DNA of 64,000 nt. Origin: Fontibacterium meridianamericanum (GTDB taxonomy: Bacteria > Pseudomonadota > Alphaproteobacteria > Pelagibacterales > Pelagibacteraceae). Positions 1-10,722 of the stretch are shown piece by piece. The notes beneath the pieces are model-generated. The model was not told where the DNA came from. It did no database searches and saw only the letters and a list, made by a program, of their open reading frames with translations. How positions within the stretch are numbered: position 1 is the stretch's first letter; every line of letters starts with the position of its first letter. The translations under genes were made by a program, and so were the position numbers. The DNA lies in the NCBI GenBank assembly GCA_965235635.1, contig CBDDYR010000001.1:186001-250000 (forward strand). The letters are read 5' to 3'.

Positions 1-786
1 TGATATATCAACACTAAAAACATCATTAGGGTTTACGATAAGAATATATTGGGCATAAATACTTCCCATAGGTGCCATAAGCATTCCAGAAATAATGAAG
101 GCTATAATTTTGTATTTTGATACATGAATACCTAGACTTGCAGCTGCTTCTTGCTGATCTCTTACAGCCTTTAATTTATATCCAAGTTTTGATCTGTTAA
201 TTAACCAGACTATCAAAAATGAAATTAAAAAAAAAACTAAAGTAATATAATAATAAGGAATTTTACTCTTATGGAATTGAATTGAAAAAATTGGATTATC
301 TCTATTTATTGGCATATAAATTCCAGAAGATGCGCCAACTTCAGTCCAACGTTGAAATATAACTTGGAAGGTTATGCCAACCAAAAGTGTAGCAATTGCG
401 AAGTAATGTCCTCGTAGTCGTAAAATTGGAATTCCAATAAGTAGTGCGATCAAGCCTGATGTAATAATTCCTATGAATATTCCAATCCAAGGAGAAATTA
501 AAAATTTAGAATAAAAATATGAGGTTGCGTAAGCACCAATTCCAAAGAAAAGTGCATGTCCTAAACTAATTTGTCCTGAAAATCCTGCAAGGACGTTCCA
601 TGATTGTGCCATCACTGAATACATAAAAATCATTATTAGTGTATGAAGTGCAAATCTTGAAGGTGATGAAAGAGGAAATAAAAAAAGTCCAACAATAACT
701 AAAAAAATGATGACAAGGGAAATCTTGTTAAAATATATTACTGGCTCTTTTTTTGCTTCTTCAAGTGTATTTGAATAAATATTCAT
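1..786 (-). CDS. livM: LivM-type ABC transporter permease (partial, 3' end outside the window)
   Basis: Inner-membrane permease of a branched-chain amino acid type (HAAT family) ABC importer. The reading frame is open from an ATG at 786 to the window edge, giving 262 codons; the C-terminus is missing. The product has many hydrophobic segments and, near residue 212, an EAA-like loop (QQEAAASLGI), the site where such permeases contact the ATPase. The gene starts 3 bases after the livH stop, so the two are one minus-strand operon. The ATPases (livG, livF) would be expected beyond position 1. The substrate cannot be read from the sequence: HAAT systems also carry amides, urea and other compounds, and the nearby 5-oxoprolinase genes make pyroglutamate one candidate. 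Confidence 0.9.
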   Translation of the reverse strand, partial: MNIYSNTLEEAKKEPVIYFNKISLVIIFLVIVGLFLFPLSSPSRFALHTLIMIFMYSVMAQSWNVLAGFSGQISLGHALFFGIGAYATSYFYSKFLISPWIGIFIGIITSGLIALLIGIPILRLRGHYFAIATLLVGITFQVIFQRWTEVGASSGIYMPINRDNPIFSIQFHKSKIPYYYITLVFFLISFLIVWLINRSKLGYKLKAVRDQQEAAASLGIHVSKYKIIAFIISGMLMAPMGSIYAQYILIVNPNDVFSVDIS

Positions 787-789
787 AGA

Positions 790-1656
790 TCAATACCTTC
801 CAAAAAGACCTTGAGGTTTTATAATTACAACAAGCAAATAAATGCTAAATACGTAAAGCAATTTAAAAGAGGGATCAATTAATAATCCACCGACAGACTC
901 AACAAGTCCGATAATTATTCCAGCTAAAAGTGAACCGGTAATGCTTCCAAATCCACCAAGTGCAACCGCAACAAATGCAAAGAGAGCGAAATGAACTCCT
1001 ACATCTGGAAAAACATAGTAAAAATTTGAAAGCATAGTCCCTGCAATTGCAACACATGAAAGTCCAATTGCCCAACCAAGAGCAAACATTTTATCCGAAG
1101 GTATTCCTAAAATTTCAGCAGCTTGTCTATCCTGCGAGGTTGCTTGCAATGCAGTTCCGGTTTCAGTTTTATTAATAAATAAATAGAGCAAAATAAATGA
1201 TAAAACACATGCTAAACTTGCAAAGAGCTGAGGCTTTCCAATAAATAAATTAAAAATTTGATACTTTCCCTCAATGATTGGATTTTTAATTGTTCTGAAA
1301 TCAGGTGTAAAAAGGAATTGAGCTAAAGCACGGATAAAAACAGCAAGTCCAAATGTTGCACAAATTTGAACAAGCATAGTTGAGTGCAAAATTTTTTTTA
1401 TAACAAGATAATGTGTTAAAATTCCAATTATACCTAATAACACTAATGTAATAGGAAAAGAAAAAATAGGATCTAAACCAAATAAAGTCCAAAGCCAAAA
1501 AGAAGAAAACATTGAAACCATCAAATGATCACCGTGTGCAAAATTTACAATTTCCATCAAACCAAAAATTAAAGTAAGACCAGCAGCAATAAGTGCATAA
1601 ATACATCCCATTAACAAACCGCTTATAATTGCTTGTAAAACTATTTCTGTTGTCAT
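790..1656 (-). CDS. livH: LivH-type ABC transporter permease
   Basis: Second inner-membrane permease of the HAAT-type ABC importer, 288 aa, a normal length for LivH. It shows the family's N-terminal motif VNFAHG (residues 37-42) and the EAA loop around QDRQAAEILGI (175-185), with about eight hydrophobic segments. Start is the ATG at 1656; the divergent binding-protein gene begins 65 bases away at 1722, so the gap must hold promoters for both. livM follows 3 bases downstream. Family assignment is firm; substrate is not known. Confidence 0.93.
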   Translation of the reverse strand: MTTEIVLQAIISGLLMGCIYALIAAGLTLIFGLMEIVNFAHGDHLMVSMFSSFWLWTLFGLDPIFSFPITLVLLGIIGILTHYLVIKKILHSTMLVQICATFGLAVFIRALAQFLFTPDFRTIKNPIIEGKYQIFNLFIGKPQLFASLACVLSFILLYLFINKTETGTALQATSQDRQAAEILGIPSDKMFALGWAIGLSCVAIAGTMLSNFYYVFPDVGVHFALFAFVAVALGGFGSITGSLLAGIIIGLVESVGGLLIDPSFKLLYVFSIYLLVVIIKPQGLFGRY

Positions 1657-1721
1657 TAGTTTAAAAGTTTACAGATTATTTTTTAAAGGTTAACATAAAT
1701 AAATAACAATAAGGGAAATAT

Positions 1722-2987
1722 ATGAAAGTAAAAACAATAAGTTTCGTAGCTGCATCTATTCTTTCTTTGTTTACTTTTTTTTCAACATTATCAAAAGCGA
1801 ATGAAGTTAAAATCGGTGTATTACTACCGTTAACAGGTCCGGTTGCTCAAATTGGACTTGATGCTAAAGCTGCAATTGAAACTGCAGTTGATATCATAAA
1901 TACTAAAACAGATCTTAATATTCCGCTTGCAAAAACAGAGGGATTGCCAGGTCTTAAGGGTGCAAAAATTAAAGTTATTGTTGTTGATCACCAAGGAAAA
2001 CCTGAAATTGGACAAGGTGAAGCAGAGCGTTTGATCAATAATGAAAAAGTACATGCTCTTTTTGGGGCATACTTTTCAGGTGTAACTGCCACAGCAAGTT
2101 TAGTTTCTGAAAGAGCAGGAATACCTTTTGTTAACGGTTCCTCATCATCACCAGCGTTAACTGAAAGAGGATTGAAATACTTTTTTAGAGTTAGCCCGCA
2201 TGATGGTCAATTCACAAAGTTAATGTTTGATTTTTTGACAGAATTTCAAAAGAAAAAAAATGTTAAAATTTCATCTGTAAGCATTATGCATGAAGACTCA
2301 ACTTTTGGAACTGATAGTGCAACTACACAAGAAAAATTTGTAAATGATCAAAAATATAAGTTACTAGATAAAATAACTTATAATGCTAAAGCAACTTCTT
2401 TGACTTCTGAAGTGCAAAAACTTAAAGCATCAAATGCAGATCTTTTGTTACCTTCATCTTATACATCTGACACTTACCTGTTTCTTAAGACAGCTAAAGA
2501 ATTAGATTATAATCCAAAAATGTTACTTGCCCAAAATGCTGGTTACACTGATCCTGCATTTATTACGACTATGGGAAAAGATGCTGAAGGAGCAATCACA
2601 AGATCTCCATACAATGCTGACCTTGCAAAAAGAATTCCTAATCTTTCTAAAGTGAATGAACTCTTTAAAAAGAAATCTGGTGGACGAGATTTATCAGATG
2701 TTCCTGCAAGGGAATTTACTGCTTTTATGGTTCTCGCTGAAGCAATAAATAGAGCGGGATCAACAAATCCAGATAAAATCAGAGATGCATTAACTAAAAC
2801 AAATATTCCTGCAAAAGATCTAATTGTTCCTTATGAAGGCGTTAGATTTGATGCTAAGGGTCAAAATGAACTTCAAAGAGGAATTTTAATGCAAGTACAA
2901 AATGGAAGTTATTGCACTGTATATCCTTTTACCTTTGCAGCTTGCGAAGTAAAATACCCAATGCCAACTTGGGCACAGAAAAAATAA
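1722..2987 (+). CDS. ABC transporter substrate-binding protein (LivJ/LivK family)
   Basis: Periplasmic binding protein of the HAAT (Leu/Ile/Val) family, 421 aa. A signal peptide covers about residues 1-26, ending in the small-residue stretch before NEVKIGVLLPLTG, the usual start of the mature domain in this family. The two-lobed type I periplasmic binding fold is indicated by the conserved segments VVVDHQGKPE and FVNGSSSSPALT, the latter in the ligand-binding cleft. An SD-like AAGGGA sits about 6 bases before the ATG. The gene is divergent from livH-livM and almost certainly supplies that permease. A strong intrinsic terminator follows at 3010-3042. The ligand is unknown; amino acids, amides and 5-oxoproline are all possible. 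Confidence 0.92.
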   Translation: MKVKTISFVAASILSLFTFFSTLSKANEVKIGVLLPLTGPVAQIGLDAKAAIETAVDIINTKTDLNIPLAKTEGLPGLKGAKIKVIVVDHQGKPEIGQGEAERLINNEKVHALFGAYFSGVTATASLVSERAGIPFVNGSSSSPALTERGLKYFFRVSPHDGQFTKLMFDFLTEFQKKKNVKISSVSIMHEDSTFGTDSATTQEKFVNDQKYKLLDKITYNAKATSLTSEVQKLKASNADLLLPSSYTSDTYLFLKTAKELDYNPKMLLAQNAGYTDPAFITTMGKDAEGAITRSPYNADLAKRIPNLSKVNELFKKKSGGRDLSDVPAREFTAFMVLAEAINRAGSTNPDKIRDALTKTNIPAKDLIVPYEGVRFDAKGQNELQRGILMQVQNGSYCTVYPFTFAACEVKYPMPTWAQKK

Positions 2988-3009
2988 GTAATTATTTTTA
3001 AAAAATTAA

Positions 3010-3042
3010 GGGGCGGTTTTAATAAATCGTCCCTTTTTTTTT
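3010..3042 (+). terminator. Intrinsic terminator after the binding-protein gene
   Basis: GGGGCGGTTT (3010-3019) pairs with AAATCGTCCC (3024-3033) around a TAAT loop, using two G-U pairs, and is followed by nine T (3034-3042). It lies 22 bases past the stop of the upstream gene. The other strand has only a weak T run, so termination of pxpA from the opposite side is possible but less convincing. Confidence 0.88.
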
Positions 3043-3046
3043 ACGT

Positions 3047-3820
3047 TTAATTTAACTTTTTTAATTTATCTAAAGACTTTAATTGAAAGCCGTTCTTTAT
3101 TAAAACTTCTCTTAAGTACTTAGCATTCTCTACTGCTGTTTTTTCATCACCATGAACACAAATTGAATCAATATCACAAGGAATTTGTTTTCCAGAGTAA
3201 CAATTTAAAGCCTGATTTTCTAACATTCTAAGAACGTGTTTAGCGGATTCTTCTTTTCCTAAAATCATTGCATTAGGTTTTGATCTTGCAACAAGATAGC
3301 CATTGTCTTCGTAATTTCTATCTGCAAATACTTCACAAGCTATTCTTAATTTTAAATCACGACCCGCTTTTTCCATCTCTGTTTGTGCATGGGCTAAAAA
3401 AATTATATTAGGATCAAATTGCTTAATGGCTTTAGCTATAGTGAAAGACAATTCATAGTTTTCACAAGCCATATTGCTTAAGGCACCGTGGGGTTTTACG
3501 TGAGTAACTTTCATTTTTAATTTATCTGCAACTTTGCTTAAAATTTCACATTGATCAATTACAAGTTTAGTAACTTCCTCTGGTGAAATATTCATTCTTT
3601 TTCTTCCAAAATTTTCTCTATCTAAATAAGAAGGGTGTGAACCAATACTAACTCCATTATCTTTGGATATACGAATTGTTTTTTCCATCGTTTCTTCATC
3701 GCCTGCATGATAACCGCAAGCAATGTTTGCAGAATTTACTATTTTTAATAAGGCAGGATCATTTTCTGTAGAATGGAACTTTGAACTTTCACCAAGATCA
3801 CTATTAATATTTACTTCCAT
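3047..3820 (-). CDS. pxpA: 5-oxoprolinase subunit A (LamB/YcsF family)
   Basis: Subunit of the prokaryotic ATP-dependent 5-oxoprolinase PxpABC, which opens 5-oxoproline (pyroglutamate) to L-glutamate in the cytoplasm. Length 257 aa matches the family (about 245-255). The family signatures are present: NSDLGES at residues 5-11 and NIACGYHAGD at 32-41, with later VKPHGAL. It is divergent from pxpB-pxpC with a 50-base gap, so the complete enzyme is encoded here but from two promoters. Next to an ABC importer this suggests uptake and use of pyroglutamate or its precursors; that link is inference. Confidence 0.95.
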   Translation of the reverse strand: MEVNINSDLGESSKFHSTENDPALLKIVNSANIACGYHAGDEETMEKTIRISKDNGVSIGSHPSYLDRENFGRKRMNISPEEVTKLVIDQCEILSKVADKLKMKVTHVKPHGALSNMACENYELSFTIAKAIKQFDPNIIFLAHAQTEMEKAGRDLKLRIACEVFADRNYEDNGYLVARSKPNAMILGKEESAKHVLRMLENQALNCYSGKQIPCDIDSICVHGDEKTAVENAKYLREVLIKNGFQLKSLDKLKKLN

Positions 3821-3870
3821 TATATTTCGCTTTTGCTAATTTAAAATTTCTAAAAGTTTATACAATATCC

Positions 3871-4548
3871 ATGATAAAAAAAATAACTAATATCAGTGAT
3901 CAAGGAATTATTTGTGATTTTGGTGAAGAGGTAAACAAGGATATTAATAAAAAAGTTATTAGTCTTTTTAACTATCTTAAAGAAAAAAGTAATAAAGATG
4001 AACTTAAAGGTATTTATAATATTATTCCTTCCTACAACAAACTGGTTGTTCACTTTGATTTAGAAAAAAATAATTCACATAAAATTAAAGAAATTATTGC
4101 ATCTATTGATCTTAAAAAACTAACTACATCTCAATCAGGAAAAGCTTGGACAATTCCTGTTTGTTATGATGATGAATATGCGCTTGATTTAGATAATTTA
4201 ACAAAATCACTAAAGTTATCTAAAGAAGAAATAATTAAAACACACCTTGAAACTGAGTTTTATGTTTACATGATTGGTTTTATGCCAGGACATCCTTATA
4301 TGGGTGATCTTGATAAAAAATTATTTACTAGCAGGCTACAATCGCCACGAGTTCAAGTTCCCATAGGTTCTGTTGCCATCGCAGAAAAATTTTGCATCGT
4401 CTACCCTTATCTAAGTCCTGGAGGCTGGAATATTATTGGCAAAACATCTGTTAAATTATTTGATACAAAAAATTTAACGAACCCATGTTTGTTTTCACCT
4501 GGTGACACAATAAAATTTAAAAAAGTTAATAAATCTGAAATAAAATAA
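3871..4548 (+). CDS. pxpB: 5-oxoprolinase subunit B (KipI family)
   Basis: PxpB, homologous to Bacillus KipI and to the N-terminal half of the allophanate hydrolase subunit family. With PxpC it forms the part of 5-oxoprolinase that works with PxpA. 225 aa. The family motif appears as GFMPGHPYMG (residues 136-145), followed by the conserved proline-rich PRVQVPIGSVAIA and SPGGWNIIG stretches. The stop overlaps the next start (TAATG at 4546-4550), so translation of pxpC is probably coupled. A role as a kinase inhibitor like B. subtilis KipI is less likely because pxpA and pxpC are adjacent. Confidence 0.93.
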   Translation: MIKKITNISDQGIICDFGEEVNKDINKKVISLFNYLKEKSNKDELKGIYNIIPSYNKLVVHFDLEKNNSHKIKEIIASIDLKKLTTSQSGKAWTIPVCYDDEYALDLDNLTKSLKLSKEEIIKTHLETEFYVYMIGFMPGHPYMGDLDKKLFTSRLQSPRVQVPIGSVAIAEKFCIVYPYLSPGGWNIIGKTSVKLFDTKNLTNPCLFSPGDTIKFKKVNKSEIK

Positions 4549-5519
4549 TGGAGCAAAGTTATTTTGAAGTTTTAAGACCCGGAATTAATTCAACCTTTCA
4601 AGATAAAGGAAGGTTTGGCGTTCAATATATGGGATTAGCTCCCGGTGGCGCTATGGATTATCAATCCTTTTTACTTTCTAATGTTTTATTAAATAATGAA
4701 AAAAATACGGGCACCATTGAATTTGCGTATCAAGGTCCTTTATTAAAGTTAGTTAAGGGAAAAACTAAAATTGCAATCACAGGAAACGTTTTTTTTAAAA
4801 TATATTCTAAAAAAGAGGAAATTAATGGTGAGCCTTACCGAACATATGATCTAAATGAAGGTGATCAATTAGATATTCTTGCAACAAAAGCTTCTGTTTA
4901 TGGATATTTAAGTATTGAAGGTGGTTTTAAATTAGATAAATTTTGCGGATCGGTTTCATCACAACCAAGAGCGTTTATTGGTCCTAATGATGGAAAAAAG
5001 ATTGAATTAAAAGATAAAATATTAATTTCTAAAAATTCTACGATTAAAGAAAATAAAATAATAAGAAATATTAAATTTGAAGAAAAAAAAATATTTAGTG
5101 TTTTGCCAGGCCCTCAATTTCATTATTTTAGTACGGACTCTAAAAAACAATTCTTTTCAACCCCTTATTTAATAACAAAACAAACTGATAGAATGGGAAT
5201 GAGAGTTATCGGAAAAAGTTTAGAGAACTTAGTTAATTCTAATATTCCTTCAGAGGGAATTATAAAAGGAGCAATTCAAGTTCCTGGAGATGGAAATCCA
5301 ATTATACTTTTATCAGATCACCCAACAACTGGTGGATATCCAAAAGTGGGTTCAATTATTTCTTCAGATTATGATGATTTAGTTCAGCAAAACTCAAATA
5401 AAGAAATTTATTTTCAACTTGTAACATTGGAAGCTGCTGAACAACAATTTGCCCTATATATAGAAAAAATAAAAAGAAAGAATTGCAAATATCGAAAAGG
5501 TATAATTATAAATATTTAA
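4548..5519 (+). CDS. pxpC: 5-oxoprolinase subunit C (KipA/biotin-dependent carboxylase-like family)
   Basis: PxpC, the third subunit of PxpABC 5-oxoprolinase, 323 aa, homologous to KipA and to the second allophanate hydrolase subdomain. Visible family features are the N-terminal QYMGLAPGGAMD (residues 26-37) and the long conserved stretch around residues 225-262 that contains SEGIIKGAIQVPGDG and TTGGYPKVG. Its start shares a base with the pxpB stop. Its stop overlaps that of aconitase by three bases on the opposite strand, leaving no room for a terminator between the two convergent genes. Confidence 0.94.
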   Translation: MEQSYFEVLRPGINSTFQDKGRFGVQYMGLAPGGAMDYQSFLLSNVLLNNEKNTGTIEFAYQGPLLKLVKGKTKIAITGNVFFKIYSKKEEINGEPYRTYDLNEGDQLDILATKASVYGYLSIEGGFKLDKFCGSVSSQPRAFIGPNDGKKIELKDKILISKNSTIKENKIIRNIKFEEKKIFSVLPGPQFHYFSTDSKKQFFSTPYLITKQTDRMGMRVIGKSLENLVNSNIPSEGIIKGAIQVPGDGNPIILLSDHPTTGGYPKVGSIISSDYDDLVQQNSNKEIYFQLVTLEAAEQQFALYIEKIKRKNCKYRKGIIINI

Positions 5520-8183
5520 GCCATATTTCTTAGAACATACTGAAGAATACCACCGTGTTTATAGTATTCAGTTTCGTTATCAGTATCGATTCTAGAAAGA
5601 ACATTTATTTTTTTAGAACTTCCATCTTCATATAAGAATTCAACGGTTACTTCTTCTCTAGGTTTCAAACCTTTTTCAACATTTAGAATATTTATAATTT
5701 CAGATCCTTTAAGATTTAAAGTTTTTCTCGAATATCCTTCTTTAAATTGAAGAGGTAAAATTCCCATGCCAACTAAATTAGATCTATGAATTCTCTCAAA
5801 GCTTTCTGCAATAACAGCTTTAACTCCTAAAAGTTTTGTACCTTTTGCTGCCCAATCACGTGAAGATCCTGTGCCATATTCTTTCCCCGCAATTACAACA
5901 AGATCAACTTTTCTTTTTTGATATTCCATAGAAGCATCAAATACGGGCATCACTTTTTTATCAGGATGAAGCATTGTAACTCCACCTTCTGTACCTGGCG
6001 CCATTTCATTTTTAATTCTAATATTTGCAAATGTTCCACGCATCATCACTTCATGATTTCCTCTTCTTGCTCCATAAGAGTTAAAGTCTTTTTGTAAGAC
6101 TTGATGCTGCATAAAATAATCGCCTGTGGGACCAGATTTTTGAATAGATCCTGCTGGAGAAATATGATCCGTTGTTATTGAGTCTGCCAAGATAAGTAAT
6201 GGTCTTGCATTTTTAATCGCTTTAAATCCTTCTGGTTTATCTGGTAAATTTTCAAAGAATGGAGGTCGCTTAACGTAAGTTGATTGTTGATCCCAATCGT
6301 AAATGCTACTTGCAACTGTTTTAATTTTTTGCCAGCTAGCAGGGCCTTCTGAAACGTTATCATACCTTGATCTAAACATTTGCGCTGTAATTGAAGTTAA
6401 AATTGTATCTGCAATCTCTTTATTGGATGGCCAAATATCTTTTAAAAATACATCTTTGCCATTTTTATCTTTACCAAGTGAATCTTTATAAAGATCAACC
6501 ATCATCGAACCTGCAATAGCATAGGCTACAACTAAGCGGAGGGGACGCTAAGTAATTTGCTTTAACTTGAGGATGTACTCGACCTTCAAAATTTCTATTT
6601 CCTGAAAGAACTGATGCTACGTACAATTCACCTTTCGTAATTGCATTATTAATATTATCATTCAATGGTCCAGAGTTTCCAATACAAGTTGTACAGCCAT
6701 AGCCTACTAAATTAAAACCTAATTGATTAAGATAAGTATCAAGTCCTGCTTTTTCTAAATAGTCTGTTACAACTTTTGAACCAGGTGCTAGTGAAGTTTT
6801 AACCCAAGGCTTAGAAGATAGTCCTTTTTCAATAGCTTTTTTTGCAAGAAGTCCTGCGGCAATTAAAACGCTAGGATTAGAAGTATTTGTGCAAGATGTG
6901 ATTGCAGCAATTACAATATTTCCATCTTTTAATTTATAATTTGCATTTTCAACTGCAAATTCTTTTAAAGTTGTTCTTTTAATAGTTTCTTTATAATTTT
7001 TATCAAAATCTTTTGCAGCATCTGTTAATAAAACTTTATCTTGTGGGCGTTTTGGTCCTGCAATTGTTGGCACCACTGTGCTAACATCTAAACTTAAAGT
7101 GTCAGTGAATACCATGCCTGAACTTGTCCATAGTCCCTGCTCTTTTGCATAAACTTCTATCAAGTTTAATTAAGTCTTTATCTCTTCCTGAAAACTCTAA
7201 ATATTTTAAGTGTCTCTTCATCAATTGGGAAAAATCCACAGGTTGCTCCATATTCTGGAGCCATATTTGCAATAGTTGCTCTATCTGCTAGAGATAAATT
7301 TTTTAAACCTTCGCCATAAAACTCTACAAATTTTCCAACTACACCTTTTTTTCTTAACATTTGAGTAACTGTTAAAACTAAATCTGTTGCAGTTGTGCCT
7401 TCTGGTAATTTTCCTTTAACTTCAAATCCAACAACTTCTGGAATTAACATAGAAATAGGCTGTCCTAACATAACAGCTTCAGCTTCAATTCCACCAACTC
7501 CCCAGCCTAAGAACTGCAAGACCATTTACCATTGTTGTGTGACTATCAGTGCCTACTAAAGTATCTGGATAAGCAGTTAATTCTCCATTAATTTCTGAAG
7601 ACCAAACTACTTTTGATAAATATTCTAAATTAACTTGATGACAAATTCCTGTTCCTGGAGGAACCACTTTAAAATTATCAAATGCTTGCTGACCCCATTT
7701 TAAAAATGAATATCTTTCCCCATTTCTTGAAAATTCTTTTTCAACATTTAAATCAAATGAATCTTTATTGGCATAATTATCAACCATCACTGAGTGATCA
7801 ATCACTAAATCTACTTGAGATAATGGATTAATTTTTTTTGGATCTTTATTTTTTGCCTTCACTGCATCACGCATTGCAGCTAAATCTGCAACGGCTGGAA
7901 TTCCTGTATAATCCTGCATTAAAACTCGAGCAGGACGATATGCAATTTCAGTATCTGAAGTTTTAGTCTTTAACCAACTTTGAATAGCATTAATTTGTGT
8001 CTTATCAACTGTACTATTGTCTTCATAACGAAGTAAATTTTCTAATAAAACTTTAAGAGACTTTGGAAGTTTACTTATATCTTTAAGACCATTCTTTTCA
8101 GCTTCAATTAAGCTATAAATAACATAATCTTTGCCGTTAACTTTAATTGTTTTTTTTGATTTAAAAGAATTAATTTTACTCAT
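5516..8183 (-). CDS. acnA: Aconitate hydratase A (frame interrupted four times as sequenced)
   Basis: TCA-cycle aconitase, citrate to isocitrate, cytoplasmic 4Fe-4S enzyme. In frame-shifted pieces I can read the whole family sequence: the N-terminal RPARVLMQDYTGIPAV, the cluster ligands ITSCTNTS and GYGCTTCIGNSGPL, and the C-terminal domain with DHISPAGSI, YGTGSSRDWAAKG and ESFERIHRSNL. Four single extra bases explain all breaks: near 7508-7510, 7204-7208, 7161-7166 and 6532-6536. Removing four bases from 2668 leaves 888 codons including the stop, the length of E. coli AcnA. No internal stop remains. I therefore treat this as an intact gene damaged by sequence error at the edge of the error-rich block, not a pseudogene. 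It is the only aconitase in the window. Confidence 0.93.
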
Positions 8184-8198
8184 ATAGAAACTTGAGGT

Positions 8199-8565
8199 TT
8201 ATTTACTATCACAAACATATAACTTCAACGGTTTATTTTGATTTTTAGGAAGTTCCTGACACTTGCCATCAAAACATATATTCCAATTTTTAATATTAGT
8301 TTCAGATGTAGCTAATATTAATTCATCTTTAGTGCCAACTTTTGGTTTATAAACCCACCAACCATTAATTAACTTTGAATTTAATGGTGGCTCCATTCCA
8401 GCGCCTGATCCTTTAACTCTAGCTTCAATAATCTTAAGTTTATTATTAATAATTCTCCAATCTTCTTGCCATTCAACTTTCTCAACAGAATGAGTCCATA
8501 CTAAAGTAAAAAACGAGACTGCAAAAGTTGTCAACCTTAGTTCCAGCTAAAACGCAAAGGCTCAT
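8199..8565 (-). CDS. DUF1850 protein, TRAP-TAXI transporter partner (one frameshift)
   Basis: Small protein of the DUF1850 family, which is commonly encoded beside TAXI-type TRAP transporters; its function is unknown. Hallmarks are visible: WTHSVEK near the N-terminus, EARVKGSGAGMEPP in the middle, then GWWVYKP. The likely start is the ATG at 8565, whose ATGA overlaps the stop of the TRAP permease; one extra base near 8535-8536 must be removed to join MSLCVLAGTK to the main frame at 8534. The corrected product is 121 aa, with an N-terminal hydrophobic stretch that is probably a signal or membrane anchor. Confidence 0.8.
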
Positions 8566-10720
8566 TGAGTATTTGGATTTATTTTTCTAAATTTAAACCA
8601 TCTATAAATTATAAATATAATCATTAAGCCAAAACCTAATTCATCAGTTATTGGGATAGCGCACTATTAGTAAGATAGAAACCGCAAACACAAATAATTC
8701 TTTCAAATATATTTAATGACTTGCATTCATATATCCAACTGCTGCTATGCCTAAAAACAACATAGCGATAAGTGCTTTTATAAAAATATAACCAACGGAA
8801 CATTATGATGGTAAAAATATCTTTATTTGCTAGATCCCTGTAACATTAATTCTGGACTATAAACTGCCATAAAAGGTACAACAAATCCTGCTACTGCTAA
8901 TTTTACTGCCTCTAAAGATATTTTAAATCCGCTTTCTTTTGCAAAAGGAGCGGCTGCAAAACAAGCAAGAGCAACAGGTGGTGTTAAATCGGCCATGATA
9001 CCAAAATAAAAAACAAACATATGACTAATAATTAATGGAACACCTAATTTTAATAAGAGCAGGTCCGGCAATTGCAGAAGTTATTATATAATTTGGAATA
9101 GTTGGAATTCCCATTCCAAGTATAAGACAAACAATCATTGTTAATAATTAAAGATAACAACAAACTATTTTCCCCAACTTTAATGATAAACTGACCAAAA
9201 GTATTTGCTGCTCCTGTTAAAGTAAGTGTTCCAATTACAATTCCAATAACTGCGCAAGCAACACCAACTGGTAAAGAAGCTTTTCCACCTTCTGCTAAGT
9301 GCATCTCTGACAAGAAAGTAATGTTTCTCTTCCACCTCTAAATATAAAATTAATTAACAACTAAAGTTGATATTGAAATTACAATAACTTTTATTCCAAT
9401 TTCAAAAAATGATGCAGAAACCAAACCTAATATAATCCAAAATAATACTCTTTTATAATTTGATAATTTTCCCGCTATCGGAGCTCCTAGAATTAAAAAA
9501 ATTACAAATGCAAGACCAATTGTTCCTGCATATAAAGGAGTGTAGCCAGAAAAAAGTAAATAAACTAAAATAACAAGCGGTAATAGTTAAATACCATCCA
9601 TCTTTTAATAGCATTTATATGCCGAGGGTAAGCTGATTCTTTAGAAATATCCAAGTAAATTTTTTTTTACCAGCTTCTAAATAAACCATCCACCAACATG
9701 AAATATAATAAAGTATTGCTGGTATAATTGCCGCTTTAACAATTTCTACATATTTTACTCCTAAAGTTTCAGCCATAATAAAAGCAACGGCACCCATCAC
9801 CGGAGGCATAATTTGTCCTCCCATAGATGAAGTTGCTTCAACCCCGCCTGCAAAAGCTGGACGAGTAACCATATTTTTTCATTAAAGGAATTGTAAACTG
9901 TCCTGAGGTTACAACGTTTGCGATTCCTGATCCTGAAATCGTTCCCATTAATGCTGATGATGCAACACAAACTTGTGCTGGACCTCCCCTTGTATGACCA
10001 AATAAGACCTAGAGCAACATCATTAAATAAGTTTAATCATTCCAGCTCGCTCCAAAAATGAACCAAATAAAATAAATAAAAAAACAAAAGTGCAGGAAAC
10101 ATAAGTTAGGAATTCCATATATCCCCTCTGTTCCGTAGCTCATATGTTCGACTAATTTGTCTAAAATCATAACCACGATGTTGAAGCATGCCCGGTTAAG
10201 ATATTTTCCAAAAAAACAATATAAGTAAAAATATTGCTGCGATTAATGATAAGAGCATAACCCATAACCAATCCACGCAGCAGCTAAAAACTAAGTATAA
10301 GCTGCAGTTACACCAAAAAATACATCCAGTTAATAATAAATCACTGGTATCGAATAAGCAATGGCGTCATATTGCAATCGTTTGATAAATAGCGATAGAC
10401 AAAACTTAAAATTCCCCAGCTATCCAAGATATAATTTTAAATAAACTACGTTTTGTTTTTTTAATGCACAAACTAAGGGTAAAGCTTAATAACCCTAAAA
10501 AGCCAACATGCACTGCTCTTAAAATTTGACTTGGTAAATCTAATAAATGTGCAGCAGTAACAACTTGAAAAACCGAAAATGCAATAGCAATATAAAATAA
10601 AACTTTTCCTTCAAGAGTAGATTGGAAAGCTTGCAATGTAGAAGGATCATAATACTCCAGCCGAGTGTATCTCGGCTGAATTATTTGAATTGTAATTTGA
10701 TTTTTGTTCACTCTTCCCAA
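8562..10720 (-). CDS. TRAP transporter fused permease, TAXI type (many frameshifts as sequenced)
   Basis: Inner-membrane TRAP permease with the small (4TM) and large (12TM) domains fused, as is usual for TAXI systems. Uptake is driven by an ion gradient; the substrate is unknown. The frame is broken many times, but the order of family segments is right: N-terminal PSTLQAFQSTLEGK and QILRAVHVGFLGL; then FAGGVEATSSMGGQIMPPVM; then GAANTFGQFII; GMGIPTIPNYIITSAIAGP; and MADLTPPVALACFAAAPFA near the C-terminus. The breaks I could resolve (for example near 9145 and 9055) are again single extra bases. The end joins the DUF1850 gene by ATGA at 8562-8565. The exact start is uncertain because the first codons lie in a GC-rich hairpin region (10658-10678). 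Confidence 0.85.
10658..10678 (-). other. GC-rich hairpin at the 5' end of the TRAP permease gene
   Basis: CAGCCGAG and CTCGGCTG form a perfect 8-bp stem around a 5-base loop, unusual in this AT-rich background. On the coding strand it is followed directly by GGAG and, 5 bases later, an ATG. It could mark the end of the binding-protein transcript, hide a ribosome site, or simply be coding. Indels here make the local frame unclear. Confidence 0.5.
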
Positions 10721-10722
10721 TC

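Noticed and set aside
5516..8183. Aconitase read as a genuine pseudogene in four pieces
   Set aside because: Removing four single bases gives a full-length protein with all cluster cysteines and domains; it is a central enzyme and lies at the edge of a block with the same type of error.
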